A stretch of DNA of 64,000 nucleotides from Microbacterium sp. LWO14-1.2 (GCF_038397715.1 NZ_CP151633.1:2976001-3040000); one strand, 5' to 3'; shown: positions 50,328-59,285, counted from the stretch's first letter. Notes: generated by a model not told the origin, from the sequence alone. Numbers and translations: made by a program.

Positions 50328-51494
50328 TCAGTCATGAGGATGCAGGCGGGGGCTTGTCCACGTCACGGTCGCGGGAGAGCCGTCTCCCGTGTACTCGGCG
50401 CCCGCGGCGGAGCTCAGCGCGGTGATGAGCAGTATGCTGCCGAACATGATCGCGGCAGCGACGACGAGCGCGACGACGATGGCGCGATGGAGGCGGTTCG
50501 CCCTCTCGGCATCGGGTGCCACGACCGGTTCGTCTGGTACCTCCGCGGAGCGCAGCAGTCGCGCGAGGTCGGGGGCGGTCGTCGCCGCAAGATGAGACGC
50601 GGGAAGGCGTGGTCGCCGGTCGCGGCGCAGGGGCCCCGGTCGCGTCGTCGCCGTTCCGAGGTCGGATGCCCGGTCGGCGACCTCAGACGCAGACAGCCTC
50701 GCGGAAGGATCGATCGTGGTCATCGCGCTCATCAACGACTTCCACCCGTAGCCGAGCGCGCCGGGAATGGCCGGGGGCGACGAGAGCCGGCCGACGATGG
50801 TGTTCTGCAGGGAGTCGGTGTCGAACGGGTGTTTCTGCGTGAGCGCTTCGAGGACGACGAGCCCGAGCGAGTACACGTCGGAGGCAGGCCCGGTCGTCTC
50901 TCCGCGGACCTGTTCCGGTGCCAGGTAGGCGGCGGTGCCCATGATCGCGCCGGGTGCCGTGAGTCGTGCCGCGTCGACGAGGTGCGCGATGCCGAAGTCG
51001 GCCAGGACCGCCTCGAAGGGCGCCGCGGCGTCTTCGGTCGGTCTCAGCAGGACGTTGGCCGGTTTGATGTCTCGGTGGACGATCCCCGCGGCGTGGACCG
51101 CGGCGAGTCCGGCTGCGATCTGGCTCAGCCATCCCGCCATCTCCGGGCCGTCGAGGGGGCCCTGGTCCATCCGCTCGCGGAGAGTCGGCCCTGCCACGAG
51201 CTCCATCACGAGGAACGCATGGTCCGTGGCGCCGATGTGCGCGTCGTAGAGGGTCACCAGCGACGGGTGGTCGAGCGCGGCAAGCGCCAGTGCTTCGGCG
51301 CTTCGCCGCTGCGAGGCGACGTGGTCGGTCGGGTCGATCGAGAAGAGCTTCACGGCCACGTCTCGGCCGAGGATCTCGTCGCGAGCGCGATAGACCCTCG
51401 CCATTCCGCCCGATCCGATGCGTCGGATCAGGCGGTACCGTCCCGCGAGCAGCCCGCCCGTCTCAGGGAGACCTGCTCGCAGGAGGTCGGTCAT
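50328..51494 (-). CDS. membrane-anchored Ser/Thr protein kinase (PknB-like)
   Basis: ATG 51494 gives 388 residues. The kinase domain is complete: glycine loop GSGGMARVY (27-35), Lys49, HRDIKPANVLL (140-150), DFG (166-168), GTAAYLAPEQ. A Pro/Arg linker leads to one membrane helix (about 338-360) and a short 28-residue outside tail without PASTA repeats. Such kinases phosphorylate cell-wall, division or metabolic proteins; the target here is unknown. It follows the DUF6458 gene by five bases on the same strand. Confidence 0.92.
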   Translation of the reverse strand: MTDLLRAGLPETGGLLAGRYRLIRRIGSGGMARVYRARDEILGRDVAVKLFSIDPTDHVASQRRSAEALALAALDHPSLVTLYDAHIGATDHAFLVMELVAGPTLRERMDQGPLDGPEMAGWLSQIAAGLAAVHAAGIVHRDIKPANVLLRPTEDAAAPFEAVLADFGIAHLVDAARLTAPGAIMGTAAYLAPEQVRGETTGPASDVYSLGLVVLEALTQKHPFDTDSLQNTIVGRLSSPPAIPGALGYGWKSLMSAMTTIDPSARLSASEVADRASDLGTATTRPGPLRRDRRPRLPASHLAATTAPDLARLLRSAEVPDEPVVAPDAERANRLHRAIVVALVVAAAIMFGSILLITALSSAAGAEYTGDGSPATVTWTSPRLHPHD

Positions 51495-51499
51495 GCCCG

Positions 51500-51763
51500 T
51501 CAGACGATCGGGTCGCCGTTGTCGCTCGTGCGACGGGTCGTCACGCGCTCGCCCGTGGCGGGGTCGACAGCGGTGCGGGCCGTCGAGACGGTCGAACGAC
51601 GGCGCATCACCAGCACGAGGCTGATGAGGAACACCACGACACCGGCCGCCATCAGGATGTAGCCGATGAGATCGAGGTTGACGACTCCGCCCAGGTCCAC
51701 GTTCACTGCGAACGCCAGGATGGCGCCGATCACGAACAGAGCGATTCCGCTTCCGATGCCCAT
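51500..51763 (-). CDS. DUF6458-family small membrane protein
   Basis: The 87-residue protein has two membrane helices: MGIGSGIALFVIGAILAFAV (1-20) and LIGYILMAAGVVVFLISLVL (32-51). The basic, Thr-rich cytoplasmic tail contains RRRSTVSTARTAVDPATGER. The layout matches actinobacterial DUF6458. The function is unknown. It is the first gene of a two-gene unit with the Ser/Thr kinase; its Thr/Ser-rich tail could be a phosphorylation site, which is speculation. Confidence 0.8.
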   Translation of the reverse strand: MGIGSGIALFVIGAILAFAVNVDLGGVVNLDLIGYILMAAGVVVFLISLVLVMRRRSTVSTARTAVDPATGERVTTRRTSDNGDPIV

Positions 51764-51792
51764 GCTGATCCTCCTTGAGAGTCATGGCTCTG

Positions 51793-51810
51793 TGTTAGGT
51801 TGACCTAACA
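51793..51810. promoter_or_regulatory. 18-bp palindrome between DUF6458 and the ArsR fusion
   Basis: TGTTAGGT and ACCTAACA are exact inverted arms around TG. It lies 29 bases upstream of the DUF6458 start. TTAGG/CCTAA arms recall DtxR/IdeR- or MntR-type metal-regulator sites, but the spacing is shorter than the 19-bp IdeR box. Confidence 0.5.
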
Positions 51811-51836
51811 GTGAGCTGTCGCGGGTGCGACGTTCG

Positions 51837-51852
51837 CTCAAACTGTATTGAG
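51837..51852 (+). promoter_or_regulatory. candidate ArsR operator
   Basis: CTCAA and TTGAG arms surround ACTGTA, about 50 bases upstream of the ArsR-fusion start at 51903. TCAA-N6-TTGA inverted repeats are typical of ArsR-family sites, which suggests autoregulation. Confidence 0.5.
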
Positions 51853-51902
51853 TAATCGGGCATCCCGGCATGGGCTGGCGCCCGCTCCCGGGGTGGTGCA
51901 TA

Positions 51903-52565
51903 ATGACCGATCTGCAACGGCGATCGGATGCTTTCGCCGCCCTCGCCGATCCCAACCGGCTGCGCGTCGTCGACCTCCTGACCGTCGGCGACCTGTCCCC
52001 GAGCGAGATCTCCGCTCAGCTGGGGATGGCGTCCAACCTCGTCGCCTTCCACCTGGGAGTCCTGGAGGACCAGGGGATCGTGCGTCGCACCAGGTCCGAG
52101 GGCGATCGACGGAGGAGCTACCTGAGATTCCTTCCCGAGGTGTTCCAGTCGATGGAGCCGGCTCCCGTGCATGTGCGCGGCAAGGTCATCTTCGTCTGCA
52201 CGGCGAATTCCGCACGCTCGCAGCTGGCCGAAGCGCTGTGGTCGACGGTGAGCGAGATCCCGGTGCTGTCCGCGGGCACGGATCCCGGCTCCGCGGTGAA
52301 CCCCGGCGCACTGGCTGCTGCTCGCCGGCACGGCTTCGACCTCGTCCGTGATGCCCGGCCGAAGACGCTGGACGAGGTCGTCCAGAGCGGTGACTACCTC
52401 ATCAGCGTGTGCGATCGCGCCCACGAGAAGCTCTCCGGCCGTGACGACGCCCACTGGTCGATCCCGGACCCCGCGATCACCGGGACCGAGGCGGCCTTCG
52501 ACCGGGCCGTCGAGGATCTGCGCGACCGCGTGTCCCGGGTGGCTCCGCGGTTGATCGCCGCCTGA
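51903..52565 (+). CDS. ArsR repressor fused to a low-molecular-weight phosphatase/arsenate reductase
   Basis: From ATG 51903 the product is 220 residues. Residues 5-80 form an ArsR winged helix (DAFAALADPNRLRVVDLL, then ASNLVAFHLGVLEDQGIV). Residues 92-218 form a low-molecular-weight protein tyrosine phosphatase/ArsC domain with the P-loop Cys99-Thr-Ala-Asn-Ser-Ala-Arg105 and the C-terminal acid loop SIPDPAITG. One protein could thus sense arsenic and reduce arsenate with thiol cofactors such as mycothiol. No arsenite efflux gene lies nearby in the window. The N-terminal domain lacks an obvious arsenic Cys pair in its HTH, so ligand sensing is uncertain. Confidence 0.88.
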   Translation: MTDLQRRSDAFAALADPNRLRVVDLLTVGDLSPSEISAQLGMASNLVAFHLGVLEDQGIVRRTRSEGDRRRSYLRFLPEVFQSMEPAPVHVRGKVIFVCTANSARSQLAEALWSTVSEIPVLSAGTDPGSAVNPGALAAARRHGFDLVRDARPKTLDEVVQSGDYLISVCDRAHEKLSGRDDAHWSIPDPAITGTEAAFDRAVEDLRDRVSRVAPRLIAA

Positions 52566-52607
52566 CAGCACGCGTGGCGCTCGGCGCCGCTCAGTTCTCG
52601 GCGCCGC

Positions 52608-53330
52608 TCAGTTCTCGACGACGCGCGTGAACTCCTCGTGCGTGGTCTGCAGGTGCGCGCGCATCGCGGCGTCCGCCGCCGCGGCATCGCCTCGCCGCAC
52701 GGCATCCAGGATCCGCTGGTGCGCGTGCCAGCTCGATTCCTTCACGAAGTCGAAGCTCATGAGGTCGACGGGCTCGAACATCCGCACGCGCGCCTCTTCG
52801 ACGGCATCCCTCACGAAGGAGTTGCCCGAGGCCTCGGCGAGGGCGATGTGGAAGTCGGTGTCCGCGATCCGCGAGCCCGCTTTGGTGTCGGCGGCCGCGA
52901 GGTCGCGCTGCGCCTGCTCCATCGCCTCCAGATCGGCCTCGCTGCGGCGCGCGGCGGCGAGCGCTGCTCCGCCGGATTCGACGATCGCGCGGAACTCGGT
53001 GAGCTCTCCGATCTCGCCCGAGCGCGTACGCACCTCCTCGCGGATGAGACGGGGGTCGAGCGCGGCATCCTGCACGAACGCCCCGCCGGACGCGCCGCGC
53101 GAGATCACGATCTGGCCGCTGCCCTCCAGAATCCGCAGAGCCTGACGCAGCGTCTCGCGGGAGACGCCGAGCTGTTCCGCGAGGCGGCGCTCGGGTGGCA
53201 GCCGATCTCCGGGACGGATGCGACCGAGCGCCATCTCGCGCCGGAGGAAGCCTGCGACGGCCTGATAGCCGGAGACGGGCTGGAGCACGACACGCGAGAA
53301 GTCGTGCGGCGCGTCGTCACGCTCACTCAT
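52608..53330 (-). CDS. FadR-type GntR-family regulator (second gamma-glutamylation cluster)
   Basis: The 240-residue protein has a winged helix with PPERRLAEQLGVSRETLRQA (about 45-64) and wing SRGASGGAFVQ. A helical FCD domain follows, with DFHIALAEASGNSFV. It ends a minus-strand gene set of permease, C26 hydrolase, SDR, ligase and aldehyde dehydrogenase, so it probably regulates that set. It is a distant paralog of the regulator at 34700-35428, which has the same position in the other cluster. Confidence 0.9.
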   Translation of the reverse strand: MSERDDAPHDFSRVVLQPVSGYQAVAGFLRREMALGRIRPGDRLPPERRLAEQLGVSRETLRQALRILEGSGQIVISRGASGGAFVQDAALDPRLIREEVRTRSGEIGELTEFRAIVESGGAALAAARRSEADLEAMEQAQRDLAAADTKAGSRIADTDFHIALAEASGNSFVRDAVEEARVRMFEPVDLMSFDFVKESSWHAHQRILDAVRRGDAAAADAAMRAHLQTTHEEFTRVVEN

Positions 53331-53344
53331 CCGTCGTCCTCCGG

Positions 53345-54787
53345 TCAGAGGGGAAGGCCGGGGCGGTCGCAGCCCACGATCCGCTTCCCCACGAAGAAGT
53401 CAAGCACATCGTCGTCGCCGTGACCGCCGAGGCCGCTCGCGCCGAAGAAGCTCTGCGCGGAGTCCGGCGACATGTCGAGCACGCTGGTGCCGTTGATCTT
53501 CACCTCGCCGGCGACGAGTCGGCTGCCGAGCGCCTCCGCCGCCTCGCGATCCGCGCTGAACACGTACCCGGCGAGGCCGACCTGTCCGGTGTTGGCGAGC
53601 GCCACCGCCTCCTCCTCGTCGGAGTATCCGCCGACGAGGATCATGGGTCCGAAGACCTCTTCGGCGAGACCCGGGCCGTCGAGCACGGCGACCGTCGGCT
53701 CGAAGAACCACCCCTTGTCGGAGACGCGGTCGACGCGGAGCACCTCGGCCCCCTGCTGCGCGAGGAGATCCCGCTGGGCGACGAGCTCGTCTCGGCGGGC
53801 GGCGAACGCGACAGGACCAACGTCGGTCGCGTCGTCGAGGCTGGATCCGATCGTCCGGCGACGGAACTCGGCGATCAGCAGACGCGCGAGCTCCTCCCGC
53901 CGCGCCCGGTCGACGAGCACGCGCCGGGGTGCCTCGCACCACTGGCCCGACAGCTTCAGCACGCCGTCGGCGAGCGCCGTCGCGGTCTTCGCGAGGTCGG
54001 CATCGGCGCGTACGACCGCCGGGTTGTTCGAGCCCAGTTCCAGTTGCAGCCGAGCGAAGCGCGGGGCGGCGGTCGCGGCGATCGCGCGCCCGGTCGGCGT
54101 GGATCCGGTCATCGAGATGGCCGCGATGCGCTCGTCCGCCACGAGGGCGCGGCCCACTGCTCCGCCGCCCTGGACCAGACCCACCACCCCCTCGGGGATG
54201 CCGACGGCACGTGCGCCCTCCAGCAGCAGCTGAGCGCTCCACGGGGAGAACGACGACGGCTTGAGCACCACGGTCGCCCCTGCCGCGAGCGCGAACGCGG
54301 TCTTCTTGACGGCCATCGCCGACGGCGCGTTCCACGGCAGGATGAGCGCGGTCGGACCCCACGGTACGCGGTGCAGGCGCACTCCGCCCTGATCCGAGGG
54401 GAGGTCGCGCACGTCGCCGATCGCGACAGCCCGACGCGCGGCATCCCGGAGCGTGGCTCCGTTCGCGCCGCCGAACAGACGCGTGACCGAGATCGGCACC
54501 CCGCTGTTGAGGGCGTCGAGGCGTGCGACCTCCTCCGCGCGTCCGTCGAGCCAGTCGGCGAGCGCGATCAGTCTGTCCGCTCGCCGCTCGGGTGCGAGGC
54601 CCCGCCAGCGTCCGTCGTCATGCGCGCCGTGCGCGGCGGCCACGGCGCGGTCCACCTGGTCGAGGGAGCTCGACGCGGAGGCGGCGAGCGCTTCTCCCGT
54701 GTTCGGGTCGTGCAGCCAGGTGCCGTCGGTCTCGGAGCTCTCCTCGGCGACGCCGCCGATCCAGGTCCGCAGAGCGGGGTAGGTCAT
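53345..54787 (-). CDS. aldehyde dehydrogenase (second gamma-glutamylation cluster)
   Basis: The 480-residue NAD(P)-aldehyde dehydrogenase has Asn153 in ILPWNAPSAM, Lys176 in LKPSSFSPW, general base Glu250 in LQLELGSNNP and catalytic Cys284 in SGQWCEAPRR. The general base is followed by SNN rather than the usual GGKS/GGKN, a diverged group. It is predicted to oxidise the gamma-glutamyl-aminoaldehyde. It starts one base after the ligase stop and is followed by the regulator. Confidence 0.9.
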   Translation of the reverse strand: MTYPALRTWIGGVAEESSETDGTWLHDPNTGEALAASASSSLDQVDRAVAAAHGAHDDGRWRGLAPERRADRLIALADWLDGRAEEVARLDALNSGVPISVTRLFGGANGATLRDAARRAVAIGDVRDLPSDQGGVRLHRVPWGPTALILPWNAPSAMAVKKTAFALAAGATVVLKPSSFSPWSAQLLLEGARAVGIPEGVVGLVQGGGAVGRALVADERIAAISMTGSTPTGRAIAATAAPRFARLQLELGSNNPAVVRADADLAKTATALADGVLKLSGQWCEAPRRVLVDRARREELARLLIAEFRRRTIGSSLDDATDVGPVAFAARRDELVAQRDLLAQQGAEVLRVDRVSDKGWFFEPTVAVLDGPGLAEEVFGPMILVGGYSDEEEAVALANTGQVGLAGYVFSADREAAEALGSRLVAGEVKINGTSVLDMSPDSAQSFFGASGLGGHGDDDVLDFFVGKRIVGCDRPGLPL

Positions 54788-54788
54788 C

Positions 54789-56162
54789 TCAGATCCGATC
54801 GAAGTAGCGCTGCAGGTCCCAGTCGGTGACCCGCGACATGAAGGTTGCCCACTCGTGTTCGAGCAGGATCTGCTGGTGAGCGATGATCGACGGATCGAGC
54901 AGCTCCCGCACGAGCGCGCTCTCGCCGAACAGGCGGCTCGCCTGGTGCGGATCGCCCGGCATGGCGCCGTCGCCGGGGAGGTCGTACGCGCTGCCGGTCA
55001 CGGGGGCTGCGAGGACGGCATCCTGATCCATGCCGTCGCGCGCCGACGCCAGCAGCCCGGTCAGGGTGAGATACGGGTTGGTGTCGGCGCCGGGCAGCCG
55101 GAACTCGAACCGGAGCGCACGGGGGGAGTGGCCGACGACCCGGACGGTCGTCGTGCGGTTGTCGAAGCCCCAGGTGCGCCCGCTGCCTGCCACGTCGGAG
55201 GAGTTGCTGCGCCGATAGGCGTTGACGGTCGGCGCGTACCAGGCCATCAGTGCAGGGGCGTGCTCCAGCGCGCCCGCGATCGCGGATCGCATCCGCGGGC
55301 TCAGGTGGTCGGGCGCGGCCTCGTCCCAGAACACGGCCGTACCCTGGGCGTCGACGAACGAGAGGTGCACGTGACACGAGGATCCCGGCTGGTCGTTGAG
55401 CGGCCGGGCCATGAACGTGGCCGACATGCCCGCACGCGCCGCGGTGTCGCGGACGGCCAGCTTGTAGAGCGCGTGCCGGTCGGCCATCTCGAGCGGGTCG
55501 CCGTACTCGAAGGTCATCTCCCACTGGCCGAGCCCCCATTCGCTCTGCGCCGTCTCGACGAGGATGCCGCTCGCGCGAAGGTCGGAGCGGAGCTTCTGGA
55601 AGAACGGCTCGTAGAGGTTGCCCTCGTGGATCATGAAGTCCGACGGTGTGAGCGTCGTCGGGTCGAGGTCGCGGAACCCGGAGCGGCGGAGCTCCCTCGG
55701 ATCGTTGCGGAACAGGTAGAACTCGAGCTCGGTGCCCGCGAGCGGGGTGAGCCCTCTCTCGCGGAGACGCGCCAGCTCCTGCTTCAGGAGCACGCGGGGT
55801 GAGATCGCCTGCGGCTCGTGCGAACGCACGTCGACCGGGTCGGCGAGGCAGATGGCCACGCCCTCCAGCCATGCGGCGGGACGGAGCGTGTCGAGGTCGG
55901 GGATCAGGGTGACGTCTGGCACGCCGTTGTGCATCCCGCACAGGGCGAACCGGTTGGCGTCGATGAGCTCGAGTCCCTGCTCGATGTCCCACGACCATGC
56001 GCACGTGCAGATGTCGACACCGTTCTCGACGACGCGGCCGAAGCCCTCGACCGGAATGCGGCGTCCGACGAGCCTGCCCTGCAGGTCGGGGGTCGCGACG
56101 ATCACGGTGCGGATGCCGGCGGCCTCCAGTTCGTCCGGCGCCAGGCGCACATCATCGATCAT
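54789..56162 (-). CDS. glutamine-synthetase-like gamma-glutamyl-amine ligase (second cluster)
   Basis: From ATG 56162 (ATGA overlap with the SDR stop) the protein is 457 residues. GS landmarks are GTELEFYLFRND, ETAQSEWGLGQWEMTFEYG, FMARPLNDQPGSSCHVHLSF, NAYRRSNSS and FDNRTTTVRVVG. It differs strongly from the ligase at 30400-31755, so the two are ancient paralogs rather than a recent duplication. It should conjugate an amine to glutamate with ATP; the amine is unknown. A longer frame to 57374 merges with the SDR gene in another frame and is not real. Confidence 0.85.
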   Translation of the reverse strand: MIDDVRLAPDELEAAGIRTVIVATPDLQGRLVGRRIPVEGFGRVVENGVDICTCAWSWDIEQGLELIDANRFALCGMHNGVPDVTLIPDLDTLRPAAWLEGVAICLADPVDVRSHEPQAISPRVLLKQELARLRERGLTPLAGTELEFYLFRNDPRELRRSGFRDLDPTTLTPSDFMIHEGNLYEPFFQKLRSDLRASGILVETAQSEWGLGQWEMTFEYGDPLEMADRHALYKLAVRDTAARAGMSATFMARPLNDQPGSSCHVHLSFVDAQGTAVFWDEAAPDHLSPRMRSAIAGALEHAPALMAWYAPTVNAYRRSNSSDVAGSGRTWGFDNRTTTVRVVGHSPRALRFEFRLPGADTNPYLTLTGLLASARDGMDQDAVLAAPVTGSAYDLPGDGAMPGDPHQASRLFGESALVRELLDPSIIAHQQILLEHEWATFMSRVTDWDLQRYFDRI

Positions 56163-56923
56163 CGTGTCAGCCACCCTCCGTCTACGGGCAGATGGATGCC
56201 GTCGATCCATGACGCCTCGTCGCTGAGCAGCCACGATACGGCTGATGCGATGTCGGACGGGAGTCCGACGCGGGGGACGAGCAGCCGCTGCTTCATGAAT
56301 TCGAGGCCCTCCTCGCTGGTGACGGCCTCGTAGTCGAAGAAGTCGGTGGCGATGGGACCGGGGGCGACGCAGTTGACGCGGATGTTCTTCGCGGCGAGCT
56401 CGACGGCGAGGGCTTTGGTGAGCATCGGCACTCCGGCCTTGCTCGCGTTGTAGTGGGGTTGTGCGGTACCCGTGCTCGTGACGACGACGAGCGCCTCGAC
56501 CGTCGAGAGGTTGACGATCGCCCCGCCGCCGGAGTCGGCGATGAGCGGCGCGACCTCCTGCGCGACGAGGAACTGGCCCTTGAGGTTGATGTCGAAGACG
56601 AAGTCCCACGCGTCTTCGGTGAGGGTCGCGAACGAGTGCTCCGTCACCACCCCTGCGTTGTTGATCAAGAGGTGGAGGGCGCCCCACTGCTCGCGTGCCA
56701 GGTCGACGGCCGCGCGGATCTGGTCGCGCGATCGCACGTCGACGGATGCCGCGACGGCGGTGCCGCCGGTCGCTTCGATCAGCCGCACGGTCTCGGCCGC
56801 TCCTTCGGCGGAGACGTCGGTGACGAGGACGCGTGCGCCCTCGCTCGCGAGGCGGAGGGCCGTCTCCCGTCCGATGCCGGATCCTGCTCCGGTGATGAAC
56901 GCGTTCTTGTCTGCGTGTCGCAT
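56159..56923 (-). CDS. SDR-family oxidoreductase (second cluster)
   Basis: The 254-residue classical SDR has TGAGSGIG (11-18), Asp in LVTDVSAEG (NAD preference), NNAG, Ser in VNLSTVEAL and YNASKAG. The SD GGGAGAAG precedes ATG 56923. It is positioned like the SDR of the first cluster, and would fit oxidation of a hydroxyl group of a gamma-glutamyl amino alcohol before the aldehyde dehydrogenase step. The role is inferred from cluster logic. Confidence 0.88.
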   Translation of the reverse strand: MRHADKNAFITGAGSGIGRETALRLASEGARVLVTDVSAEGAAETVRLIEATGGTAVAASVDVRSRDQIRAAVDLAREQWGALHLLINNAGVVTEHSFATLTEDAWDFVFDINLKGQFLVAQEVAPLIADSGGGAIVNLSTVEALVVVTSTGTAQPHYNASKAGVPMLTKALAVELAAKNIRVNCVAPGPIATDFFDYEAVTSEEGLEFMKQRLLVPRVGLPSDIASAVSWLLSDEASWIDGIHLPVDGGWLTR

Positions 56924-56934
56924 CTGCTTCTCCC

Positions 56935-57003
56935 TGTGAGTGATGTCGCGAGGTGATGTCGTGACGTGGTGTCGTCGTGAGGTGGTGTCGTCCGGCGGTG
57001 TCT
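56935..57003. repeat. degenerate 13-bp tandem repeats between SDR and hydrolase genes
   Basis: About five copies of a G-rich unit ending GTGRTGTC (for example GCGAGGTGATGTC, GTGACGTGGTGTC) fill the gap between the SDR start and the hydrolase stop. Their role is unknown; they could separate transcripts or arise from slippage. Confidence 0.55.
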
Positions 57004-57772
57004 AGGCGACGATCCGAGTTGCGGGCGTCGGGAGCGACGCGCGGGCGGCGGCCTGATCGACCACCCAGCGGAAGAGGGGATCGGTGTGGAAGACCTCGGG
57101 GTGCCATTGCACGCCGACGATGGGCAGTCCCTCGAGCTCGATGGCCTCGACGATCCCGTCGGGGGCCCACCCCGTCACGATCACTCCGCGCCCCGGCGCA
57201 TCGACCGCCTGGTGATGGAACGAGTTGACCCGTGTGGTCTCGCCGTAGACCGTCCGTACGATGCTGTCGGGTGCGGTGCGGACGTCGTGCACACGGTGGG
57301 CGCGGGGGTACGCGTACGACCCGTGGGACTCGCCCTCGCCGTGCGCCAGGTGCGGGTGGAGCGTGCCGCCGCACACGACGTTGAGGAGCTGGGCGCCTCG
57401 GCAGACCCCGAGGAGGGGGACCGCGCCGTCGATCGCCGCCTCGATCAGCGCGGTCTCGAAGTCATCCCGCTGAGGGTCGACGGCCATGGTGAACGGACCC
57501 GGGGTGCGGCCGTAGCGGCGGGGGTCGACGTCGTCGCCTCCGACGATCACGAGCCCGTCCAGTCGCTCGACGAGCTCGGTGGGTGCGGCATCCATCGGAA
57601 GGTGCACGGGCAGGCCCCCGGCACGGATGACCGAGGTCGCGTACTCGCTGAGATAGGCCTCCAGCGGCGCATCGGCGAATCCGAACGGGGCGCCGATCGC
57701 GGCGCCGCGAAGGCGGCGGCCGGAGACGCCGATGAGGGGACGGGGTGGGGCGGGTGTGCTGATGGTGTCCAT
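57002..57772 (-). CDS. gamma-glutamyl-gamma-aminobutyrate hydrolase family protein (second cluster)
   Basis: From ATG 57772 the protein has 256 residues. A longer start at 57814 would overlap the permease gene by 14 bases. The peptidase C26 triad is complete: Cys124 in LGVCRGAQLLN, and His224 with Glu226 in VQWHPE. GGDDVDPRRYG and FHHQAVD are typical PuuD-family segments. The predicted role is release of glutamate from the oxidised gamma-glutamyl conjugate. It follows the APC permease closely on the same strand. Confidence 0.9.
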   Translation of the reverse strand: MDTISTPAPPRPLIGVSGRRLRGAAIGAPFGFADAPLEAYLSEYATSVIRAGGLPVHLPMDAAPTELVERLDGLVIVGGDDVDPRRYGRTPGPFTMAVDPQRDDFETALIEAAIDGAVPLLGVCRGAQLLNVVCGGTLHPHLAHGEGESHGSYAYPRAHRVHDVRTAPDSIVRTVYGETTRVNSFHHQAVDAPGRGVIVTGWAPDGIVEAIELEGLPIVGVQWHPEVFHTDPLFRWVVDQAAARASLPTPATRIVA

Positions 57773-57800
57773 CCTTCGTGCGCGGAGCGGGGAGTGGAGA

Positions 57801-59285
57801 TCAGGCGTTCTCATCGAAGCGCTGCATGATCCGGGCGTAGGCGTCTGGTCTCGTCGCGCGCATGACCGCGGCCTGCACGAGCCCGATGACCGGGGCGAGC
57901 ACGACGACGGCGACCAGCGTGATGCTGACGGGGCCCCACGCGGGGTTGCCCTCGGCGTCGACGTCGCTCACCAGCAGGGGGAAGTTCATCGCGATGAGTG
58001 CGGCCGAGACCGTGAGCCCGATCAGGCCCAGCGCGGGAGCGATCACGGTGTGCCAGGGGCTGCGCAGTCGGCGGGTCCTCGCGAAGTACACGATGACGGC
58101 GAGGCAGGTGACGGCCATGAGGATGACGATCGCGAGAGTTCCGATACCGGCGAACCAGGCGAAGATGTTCTCGGGTGCGAACCCGAGGAGGGCGAGCACG
58201 GCGACCGCGATCCCGGTCGTCGACACCTGCACGATCGAGGCCACGTGCGGTGATCCGTGGCGGGCGTGGACGGCGCCGACGGCGTGGGGCAGCGCCCTGG
58301 CGTTGGCCATCGCATGGTGATATCGGGTCAGCACGTTGTGCAGCGACAGCACGGCGGCGAACATGCTCCCGAGGAACAGGACGGCGACGGCGATGGCACC
58401 GACCGGGCCGAGGTACTGCTCGGTGACCCTCGCGATCAGGGTCGTGGGGTCGGCGGCTGCCTCGTCGATGATGGCTCCCTCGCCGACGCCGACGACGACC
58501 GCCCAGGCGGCGAAGGCGTAGAACACCCCGATGACGATCGCCGAGGCGTAGGTCGCCCGCGGGATGGTGCGCTCCGGCATCCGCACCTCGTCGCGGTAGA
58601 CGACGGTGGATTCGAAGCCGATGAAGCTCGCGATCGCGAACATGAGACCGAGGGCGGGGGCTCCCGAGAGCACGTTCTCGAGCAGGAAGGATCTGTAGGT
58701 CACGCCGTCCGCACCGCCGGTGACCAGGATGACGATCCCCAGCAGGACGACGATGCCGATCTCGGCGATCAGGACGACGACGAGCACGCGTGAGCTCAGT
58801 TCGATCCGGCGGTAGCCGAGGGCGCCCACGATCGCCACGGTGATCAGTGTGAGCAGCCACCAGGGGATATCCGGCCCGCCGAGGAGGACGACGCTCGAGC
58901 TGATCGTGGCGCCGAGGTAGGAGAACACCGCGATCTGCACTGTCGTGTAGCAGACGAGGGCCAGATAGGCGGTGGCGAGCCCCGGGGTGCGGCCGAGTCC
59001 GTGAGTGGTGAAGACGAAGAAGGAGCCTGCACGGGGGAGGTACCGGCTCATCGCGGTGAGGCCGACGGAGAAGAGCAGCAGGATGACCGTGGCCACGAGG
59101 AACATCACCGGGAATCCGATCCCGTTCCCGACCAGGTAGCCGATGGGGACCAGGCCGCCGACCACCGTGAGCGGCGCGGCGGCCGCGATCACCATGAACG
59201 TGACGGAGACCGCTCCGAGGTTTCCTCGAAGGGTGCGATCCGGTGTCTGCGCTGAGCCGTGCGACGTCGTTGTCGAAGCATCCAT
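57801..59285 (-). CDS. APC-family amino acid/amine permease (second cluster)
   Basis: From ATG 59285 the product is 494 residues with about 12 membrane helices. Landmarks are the first helix VTFMVIAAAAPLTVVGGLVP, LPRAGSFFVFTTHGLG and the SFIGFESTVVYRDE segment, typical of APC (YeeF/PuuP-like) transporters. It is the first gene of the second gamma-glutamylation set and probably imports its amine. It is unlike the ethanolamine-type permease of the first cluster, which suggests a different substrate. An upstream ATG at 59294 is an alternative. Confidence 0.88.
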   Translation of the reverse strand: MDASTTTSHGSAQTPDRTLRGNLGAVSVTFMVIAAAAPLTVVGGLVPIGYLVGNGIGFPVMFLVATVILLLFSVGLTAMSRYLPRAGSFFVFTTHGLGRTPGLATAYLALVCYTTVQIAVFSYLGATISSSVVLLGGPDIPWWLLTLITVAIVGALGYRRIELSSRVLVVVLIAEIGIVVLLGIVILVTGGADGVTYRSFLLENVLSGAPALGLMFAIASFIGFESTVVYRDEVRMPERTIPRATYASAIVIGVFYAFAAWAVVVGVGEGAIIDEAAADPTTLIARVTEQYLGPVGAIAVAVLFLGSMFAAVLSLHNVLTRYHHAMANARALPHAVGAVHARHGSPHVASIVQVSTTGIAVAVLALLGFAPENIFAWFAGIGTLAIVILMAVTCLAVIVYFARTRRLRSPWHTVIAPALGLIGLTVSAALIAMNFPLLVSDVDAEGNPAWGPVSITLVAVVVLAPVIGLVQAAVMRATRPDAYARIMQRFDENA

